Source: Cytidiella melzeri | Taxonomy: Eukaryota; Basidiomycota; Agaricomycetes; Polyporales; Irpicaceae | Length of the DNA: 64,000 nt | Direction: 5' to 3' | Assembly (NCBI GenBank): GCA_022592445.1 | Contig: JABYQR010000194.1 | Span: 1 to 64,000, forward strand | Shown here: positions 58,605-64,000 of the stretch, piece by piece | How positions within the stretch are numbered: the first letter of the stretch is position 1 | Layout of the letters: each line of letters starts with the position of its first letter | Position numbers and translations under genes: made by a program | Notes under the pieces: generated by a model | What the model was told of the DNA's origin: nothing | The model's database searches: none | Seen by the model: the letters and a program-made list of their open reading frames with translations, nothing else

Positions 58605-60302
58605 ATGTCGAATCTCATCAAAGACTCTTCGAAGAATACGTTACCGAAACTCGAAGACGACGGCGACAGCAATTCCTATGGTACATGGATCATACAGGTT
58701 GAAGCAAAATTGAGGTCTATTCACCTATGGAAATACTTTGAAGGGCCCGAGTCCGTACCTCCCACTATTCCCACTCTAAAGGAGACCTACAACGACGAAG
58801 TCCAAGATCCCATCACCGGGAATGTATACAAGGGCATCAAGAAGGGAAACGAGGATCTAGTTGAGAAAGCCACTAAGGATGCTGAACCTTGGTATGAAGC
58901 AAATATGACGGCAATAGCTCTCTTACTTGAAGCCATTCCTCGCTCCAAAATCCATCTTGTCGGACGGACGAAAGCTGCCAAAGTCGCCTGGGAAATCCTC
59001 CGTTCCGAGTATCGCCCCATCAACAATCTCAGGGCATCGTCACTCCATCAGAAATTGATGAGCTTCACATGTCAAGAGAATATGATCGTCAGCAAATGGG
59101 CAGATAGAATGCGCGCTCTCTACGCTGAGCTATGCGATCAAGATCCAAATCGACTCTCGGACATCAACTTCGCGACGACCCTTGCTGATCTCATCCCCAC
59201 CGACAACAGTTGGAGAATGTTCTCCCGCACGCTGCACCAGGAAATGAGCGTAGCACATGGGTCAGGGAATCCAATGTCCTCATCGAGAGTCATTGAATTA
59301 ATCAAGGAGGAGGATTGGGCTCAGACGAAGAACGATACCGATGTGATTGCGCAGATCTACGAGACCGACAACCTTTTCCGTAAGCGCTCCGCCCCCACTG
59401 TATCCGTCACAACCATCAGCCATGCAGACAGCCCTGGCGCTAAGCGGCAAACAAAATGGTGCTCAAACGTGGATTGCGATAGACCGCGCGGACACACAAT
59501 AGATGAATGTTTCGCGTATGGAGGAGGAAAGTGCGGACAGTATCCCGAATGGTGGAGGGGAAGAAAGGACATCCACCTACCGCGCTCACAACGGCGTAAG
59601 TCGAAGAATGTCTCAAAGAAGTTTAACGTCGAAAAGGACAAAGAACCCAACGCCAACATCGCCACGGAGATTCCTAAACCTCCAAACGTAGATGTCAACT
59701 CCGCGTCCATTTTGTCCCAAGACACAGTATACTCGTTCAATGCCATGACGCTCGCAGATCCCGGCAACGCCATCAACTGCAGTAACGCCGCCCTCTCACG
59801 CGATCACGCCAAGAATTCTTCAGTCTATCACGATTCTGGAGCTAACAGGCACATCTTTTTTGATCGCGCCGTATTCGATGAGTATCAACCCATACAACCT
59901 CTCAATGTTCGCGGCTTCGGATCTGCCCTGACCACCTCCGCGATCGGTGTAGGTAATGTGTATCTACACGCAACTGTGAACGGTTCCACGCACACTGTCA
60001 AACTCACTGATGTCTTACACGTCCCCTCTGCGCGCATGAACTTGGTCTCGCAGGGATGTCTCGAGCGGAGGGGCGTAGGATCTATGACAAAGGCCGGACG
60101 CATCACCTTGGACTTCAATGGCGAGACGATTATGGCTGGACATCTTGACGACAATGATCTCTACAAGTTAAACGTCACCACACTGTCCCGAGATCTTTCC
60201 ACACGCGTCAGTACTTCCTCGCTCATTGACCGCATCTCCGAACCACACATCTTGGCCACAAACATTCGCGCAGCAACCCCGGGTTTTTACACCGCCTACT
60301 AG
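58605..60302 (+). CDS. Copia gag-protease polyprotein
   Basis: 565 residues. The first 250 residues form a copia-type gag (SNSYGTWIIQVEAKLRSIHL, AAKVAWEILRSEYRPINN, KWADRMRALYAEL). A zinc-knuckle-like segment at about residue 286 has Cys-x4-Cys-x5-His-x4-Cys spacing, longer than the usual CCHC. The aspartic protease has VYHDSGANRHIFFD at about residue 407-420 with catalytic DSG, and LTDVLHVPSARMNLVSQG downstream. The frame ends at TAG, 60302, exactly where the GAG-pre-integrase domain should begin; that domain continues in the -1 frame. The protein is open and appears intact. Confidence 0.9.
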   Translation: MSNLIKDSSKNTLPKLEDDGDSNSYGTWIIQVEAKLRSIHLWKYFEGPESVPPTIPTLKETYNDEVQDPITGNVYKGIKKGNEDLVEKATKDAEPWYEANMTAIALLLEAIPRSKIHLVGRTKAAKVAWEILRSEYRPINNLRASSLHQKLMSFTCQENMIVSKWADRMRALYAELCDQDPNRLSDINFATTLADLIPTDNSWRMFSRTLHQEMSVAHGSGNPMSSSRVIELIKEEDWAQTKNDTDVIAQIYETDNLFRKRSAPTVSVTTISHADSPGAKRQTKWCSNVDCDRPRGHTIDECFAYGGGKCGQYPEWWRGRKDIHLPRSQRRKSKNVSKKFNVEKDKEPNANIATEIPKPPNVDVNSASILSQDTVYSFNAMTLADPGNAINCSNAALSRDHAKNSSVYHDSGANRHIFFDRAVFDEYQPIQPLNVRGFGSALTTSAIGVGNVYLHATVNGSTHTVKLTDVLHVPSARMNLVSQGCLERRGVGSMTKAGRITLDFNGETIMAGHLDDNDLYKLNVTTLSRDLSTRVSTSSLIDRISEPHILATNIRAATPGFYTAY

Positions 60303-60314
60303 GCCATCTAGGCG
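60281..60314 (+). promoter_or_regulatory. Candidate -1 ribosomal frameshift signal between gag-pro and pol
   Basis: The heptamer G GGT TTT (60281-60287) lies in the gag-pro frame in the X XXY YYZ register. Five bases later begins a 6-bp stem, CGCCTA (60293-60298) with TAGGCG (60309-60314), around a 10-nt loop. The gag-pro stop (60300-60302) falls in the loop. A -1 slip continues straight into pol. Confidence 0.5.
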
Positions 60315-63241
60315 TAAAAGGGCTATCCCACTCAACTGATGGGATCAAAATTATTACGGATCCTCAAGCCCAACACACTTGCGAAACATGCGCGCGCGCA
60401 AACATCAAGCGCCTACCTTTTCCCAAATCCTCGAATCTCAGGGCTGATCGCCTACTCTTCCGCATTCATATCGACATCTGTGGTCCTTTACCTATCGGTT
60501 ACGGTGGCATCAAATATTTCATGCCGTGCGTTGACTGCCACTCCAGGTGGCGTGTCGCCTTATTCCTCAAATCGCGGTCAGACGCGCTACAAGAATTCAT
60601 CAAATACAAAACGGCAGTGGAACGCTTCACAGGACAGAAGGTGGCTGTACTCAGGGTCGACAACGCTCCAGAACTCATCATGGGCAATTTCCGTGCCTAC
60701 TGCAACAACGAGGGGATCACTCTAGAGAAAATTGTTCCTGACGCCTCACCACAGAACGGCGTGGCTGAAAGGACAAACTGGACACTGGCTTCCATGGCGC
60801 GAGCTATGCTCATCGACAGCGGACTCACCGACTTCTTCTGGCCCCTAGCCGTCCAATGCGCGGCACATATCTTGAACCGAATCTCCACCACCGCCCTTCC
60901 ACACAACCACACGCCTTACTACGTCTGGTACAATCGTCATCCGGATATTTCGCATTTCCGAGTTTTTGGTACTCGCGTCATCTCAAGGCGAATGGACGCT
61001 GACTCATTAAACAAAATCCAGGCACGAGGCGAGGAGGGACGCTTCGTTGGATACGCACAAGATGCCAAAGGCTATCTAATTTGGTTTCCAAACTCGCGAG
61101 CTGTACGTGTACGTCGAGATGTTGTGTTTCTCGATGACGCTTTCCCCACACCTCAATCCTCCTCGCCCTCATCGCCGCTATGGGACGACGTAATCATGCC
61201 CAACGACGTCCGCTTCAACGACACCACCAACACGCCACACCAGTATGTACCTTCTGGTACCACAAACGAATCAATGGCTGACGAATTCTCCGGTAGAGAA
61301 CCAACGTCAGCCAATCACGCCCCGGATGGGCTGGTTCCGGTTGAACCAAACGTGCGCGCCCCGGTTGGGCACAACAACTTGTCTCCGGAAGAGACAAGAG
61401 AAGACCTCCTAAACGCTACGCCTCCGGATGAGGCAAACGTTCTCAGAGGTCGACAACGTACTTTGCCGATCAGGTACAAAACTGACAACGCCGTGTATTC
61501 GGACGAGGGGGGGTTGCCAGTCCAACGGGACCTTGTTCTTTCCGCTCTCACACACGACGTCTCACTGTCTCAGATTTCAACGTCTTCCACGTCTTCGACA
61601 AACGCCCTACCAACTCCAATCGACGATGCTGACGCCAAGGACCCACACTCAGTTTCAGAAGCGGAACGCGGAAAATACTGGGATCAGTGGTTAGCGGCGA
61701 TACACGAGGAACTCCACGCCCTCTACGAGAAGGGTGTCTACGAAGATGTCGAGAGCGTTCCCCCAGGAAGGAAACCCGTTGACTCCAAGTGGGTCTTGCA
61801 CATCAAACGCAATGCGGATGGGCACATCTCGAGATTCAAGGCGCGATTAGTGGCGAAAGGCTTCACACAAATCCCGGGCCAAGATTTTACGTTCACATTC
61901 GCTCCGGTCGCCCGCTGGGACTCAATACGGACAATCCTGGCTATATCGGCACACGAAGATCTTCACCTCCGCCATATCGACATCAAAACGGCGTTCCTGA
62001 ACGGACCGCTCGCGGAGGAAATCTACATGACAAAACCGCCAATTCTGGGAAAAGGATACTGGCGTTTGCGAAAGGGCCTGTACGGGTTGAAACAGGCTGG
62101 GAGGTCCTGGTACCTCGAGTTCAACGGAAAATACCAGACGCTCGGATTTCACAGGTGCGAATCTGATTGGAGCGTCCATGTCCGCGACAAGGACAACGTC
62201 AAGGCAATGTCAGCCACCAGCGTCGACGACATATTGTTGGCCACAACTTCGGAGGCTGAGTCAGACTCGGTGACAGAAGGGATAAGGGGTATGTTCGAGA
62301 TCACGGACAATGGACAGGTCGAGTGGCTACTCGGATGCAAGGTGACCAGAAATCGCAAACGAAGAAACATTTTCCTGTCACAAGAAGCCTATACGCTATC
62401 GATCCTTCGACAATTCGATATGGAATTCTGCAACTCCGTTTCAACACCTCTACCACCCAAGACACCTCTCGTGCGAGAAGACAGTGCAAAGTCCGACGCC
62501 GAACGCGCTGAAATCAAAGCACTCCCGTACTGCACCCTCGTCGGTAAAATTATGTATCTCGCGACTACGACACGACCCGATATTGCGTACGCAGTGCGAG
62601 AACTCGCAAAGTACATGTCGTGCTATGGTCATACGCACTGGACGGCAGCCAAGCATCTACTGAGATATCTCCAAGGCACTCGGTCCTTAGGTCTTACTTT
62701 AGGAAACCTCGACGCAGCGTATCCTCTGTTTCACGGATTCACGGACTCCGACTGGGGATCTGGAGAGGGAAGGAAATCCATTTCTGGGTACGTCATGGTC
62801 GTTTATGGGTCACCGGTCGCATGGAGTTCCAAACAACAACCCGTCGTCGCACTATCCTCTTGTGAGGCCGAATACCTTGCCTGCTCACACGCCGCTTGTC
62901 AAGTCATATGGCTACGACAACTACTCGGAGAACTTGGCATTCCACAGTCCACACCGACTACCCTCTTCTGTGACAACAACGGTACCATAGCGTGTACGCA
63001 CGATCCCCACGGTCATACACGAATGAAGCACATAGACATCAAGGCTCATTTCATTCGAAACTGCGTAAACGACGGACTGATTAATGTCACACGCGTATCC
63101 GGAAAACAAAACACGGCCGATATATTCACAAAAGCACTACCACGGGTTCTACATACACGAGGGATGGAAATGTTGGGGCTACTCGCGGGTCAAGGGGGGG
63201 TGTCAGAGAGTGACCCGCTGCTAGAGACGAATGAGGAATGA
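60287..63241 (+). CDS. Copia pol: integrase, reverse transcriptase, RNase H
   Basis: An open frame of about 984 codons, -1 relative to gag-pro; its first internal ATG is at 60521. The HHCC zinc site covers LHRLLGHLGVKG and QHTCETC. The integrase core has Asp in HIDICGPLP, Asp in VLRVDNAPEL and Glu in PQNGVAERTNWTL. The reverse transcriptase shows WVLHIKRNADGHISRFKARL, RHIDIKTAFLNGPLAEEIYM and GLYGLKQAGRSWY. TSVDDILLA replaces the common YVDD. RNase H has GFTDSDWGSG, SSCEAEYLA and KHIDIKAHFI. The frame runs 41 nt into the 3' LTR before TGA at 63241. No internal stop was seen. Confidence 0.9.
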   Translation, partial: LHRLLGHLGVKGLSHSTDGIKIITDPQAQHTCETCARANIKRLPFPKSSNLRADRLLFRIHIDICGPLPIGYGGIKYFMPCVDCHSRWRVALFLKSRSDALQEFIKYKTAVERFTGQKVAVLRVDNAPELIMGNFRAYCNNEGITLEKIVPDASPQNGVAERTNWTLASMARAMLIDSGLTDFFWPLAVQCAAHILNRISTTALPHNHTPYYVWYNRHPDISHFRVFGTRVISRRMDADSLNKIQARGEEGRFVGYAQDAKGYLIWFPNSRAVRVRRDVVFLDDAFPTPQSSSPSSPLWDDVIMPNDVRFNDTTNTPHQYVPSGTTNESMADEFSGREPTSANHAPDGLVPVEPNVRAPVGHNNLSPEETREDLLNATPPDEANVLRGRQRTLPIRYKTDNAVYSDEGGLPVQRDLVLSALTHDVSLSQISTSSTSSTNALPTPIDDADAKDPHSVSEAERGKYWDQWLAAIHEELHALYEKGVYEDVESVPPGRKPVDSKWVLHIKRNADGHISRFKARLVAKGFTQIPGQDFTFTFAPVARWDSIRTILAISAHEDLHLRHIDIKTAFLNGPLAEEIYMTKPPILGKGYWRLRKGLYGLKQAGRSWYLEFNGKYQTLGFHRCESDWSVHVRDKDNVKAMSATSVDDILLATTSEAESDSVTEGIRGMFEITDNGQVEWLLGCKVTRNRKRRNIFLSQEAYTLSILRQFDMEFCNSVSTPLPPKTPLVREDSAKSDAERAEIKALPYCTLVGKIMYLATTTRPDIAYAVRELAKYMSCYGHTHWTAAKHLLRYLQGTRSLGLTLGNLDAAYPLFHGFTDSDWGSGEGRKSISGYVMVVYGSPVAWSSKQQPVVALSSCEAEYLACSHAACQVIWLRQLLGELGIPQSTPTTLFCDNNGTIACTHDPHGHTRMKHIDIKAHFIRNCVNDGLINVTRVSGKQNTADIFTKALPRVLHTRGMEMLGLLAGQGGVSESDPLLETNEE
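63192..63200 (+). other. Polypurine tract
   Basis: AAGGGGGGG directly precedes the 3' LTR and would prime plus-strand DNA synthesis. Confidence 0.8.
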
Positions 63242-63413
63242 GGGACGGGGCGCTGGTGCGCCAGGGTACTATATACGGAATACCCGCCATGTATAAAAGA
63301 TCGCGGCCTGGCACAGGGGCAACCTGTCGGTTGCTCACTCCGTGCCAGGTACGTGTGTGTCCTATGGAATGTTCTGTCGGTTGCTCACTCCGTGCCAGTT
63401 CGTCTGATTGATA
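63201..63413 (+). repeat. 3' LTR, 213 bp
   Basis: Matches the 5' LTR base for base by eye, and is followed by the GTGCA duplication at 63414-63418. Its first 41 bases are also the end of the pol frame. Confidence 0.95.
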
Positions 63414-63418
63414 GTGCA

Positions 63419-64000
63419 TGCGCCCGTGGGTAGAATGCCAGCGCTACTGACAGGACTGCCGTGTGCACCGGCAATGAATAACTACAAGTATGTCCGCCTT
63501 TCAGGTGCGTCCCACGCGGATAGAAACTGACTTTTTATGCCTGTGTCTGCAGATGCCGTAACATGATGACTCCGTAGTTCCCCCAGTGGCTAGCACAAGG
63601 CTATAGCTAGCAGCACGCAAAGGCTTTCTCAGCAACTGTGCCCAGTAAGCACTCGACATTCCACTTGATTCGTGCCCTAACATCTGTGTAGATGGCTATA
63701 CACGGTAACGCACCGATCAGTTGGCCGGAGGCTGGAGCCCCCTGTTTGCAAGCCAGTTTGAATCCGTCTCAAGCTCTCGGTTGCCGAGGCCGTGAAATTA
63801 TACGCGCAACCAGCCGAAACCGCCAGTCATCAGTCGCCGGTGTCAGTTCTGCTGACACACCCACAACTCCCTTACACGCGGATACTACATAACAGAGAGC
63901 AGCGGCACCGAGCATCCTTTCTCTCTTTCACCCCTCACCATCAACAGTGCTCAAGGACACGCTGTCCTTAAAGTCTCTAATGCGTCTCCTTCATACTTTT
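63419..64000. other. Right flank, no gene supported
   Basis: A stretch ending in CTTTCTCTCTTTCACCCCTCACCATC near 63918-63945, which looks like the promoter or leader of a gene beyond the right edge. A GTTTGAATCC word near 63757 resembles a tRNA B box, but no tRNA can be folded around it. Confidence 0.45.

Larger units (their letters stand above)
58273..63418 (+). mobile_element. Complete Ty1/copia LTR retrotransposon with target duplication
   Basis: The element spans 58278-63413 (5136 bp), flanked by GTGCA at 58273-58277 and 63414-63418. Two 213-bp LTRs, identical by eye, bracket a primer-binding site, gag-pro, pol (integrase before reverse transcriptase, the copia order) and a polypurine tract. 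Both coding frames are open throughout except for one -1 shift between them. It is a young and possibly still mobile copy. Confidence 0.95.

Noticed and set aside
61915..62179. Antisense frames in the copia reverse transcriptase as a regulatory antisense gene
   Set aside because: Short, featureless and explained by the sense coding sequence; no promoter evidence.
63740..63775. tRNA-like B-box word near GTTTGAATCC
   Set aside because: No complementary T stem, no acceptor stem and no convincing A box upstream.
1..64000. CRISPR arrays, bacterial operons, rRNA genes or a biosynthetic gene cluster core enzyme
   Set aside because: No regularly spaced repeats, no rRNA-like sequence, and no polyketide, peptide-synthetase or terpene-cyclase motifs; the window is eukaryotic throughout.

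Overview
The window is nuclear DNA from a basidiomycete fungus, almost certainly an Agaricomycete (mushroom-forming fungi). Genes on both strands are cut by many short introns (mostly 50-65 nt, GT-AG, a few GC-AG). The window also carries families typical of that class: a DUF6535 protein, a DUF6533-type membrane protein, a fungal F-box/LRR protein and a degenerate kinase-like protein. I cannot name the species.

Layout. 1-18 kb is an accessory, secretion-oriented stretch: a truncated 7TM-like protein, a serine carboxypeptidase (S10), a pepsin-type aspartic protease (A1), a DUF6535 membrane protein, a secreted type-B carboxylesterase and a DUF2235 hydrolase whose promoter holds a 290-bp hAT-like MITE. 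18-32 kb is mainly housekeeping: a hypothetical protein, a DUF726/TMCO4/Mil1-like lipase-fold protein, SRP14, an Lsb5-like VHS-GAT protein, UTP11, mitochondrial seryl-tRNA synthetase and a zinc alcohol dehydrogenase. 32-39 kb holds a kinase-like protein, a small secreted protein, a DUF6533-type membrane protein and the ER mannosyltransferase ALG9. 39-58 kb holds an unknown 658-aa protein, the corepressor SIN3, a single-pass membrane protein, an F-box protein, a WBP11-like splicing factor, an RNF10/Mag2-type RING protein and the osmosensor SHO1. 58.3-63.4 kb is a complete Ty1/copia LTR retrotransposon with LTRs identical by eye and a target-site duplication, inserted about 330 bp upstream of SHO1.

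Functional picture. Most genes are independent eukaryotic units, several in divergent pairs with short shared promoters (Mil1-like/SRP14, UTP11/SerRS, ALG9/658-aa protein, WBP11/RNF10). The carboxypeptidase, aspartic protease and carboxylesterase all carry signal peptides and would together serve extracellular or vacuolar protein and ester breakdown. The most unusual signals are in the mobile DNA: a possible -1 frameshift site with a downstream stem between gag-pro and pol of the copia element, an LTR leader hairpin with two competing 3' arms, and a MITE whose target duplication abuts the TATA box of the DUF2235 gene. Two consecutive GC-AG introns in the gene of a presumed splicing factor are also notable.
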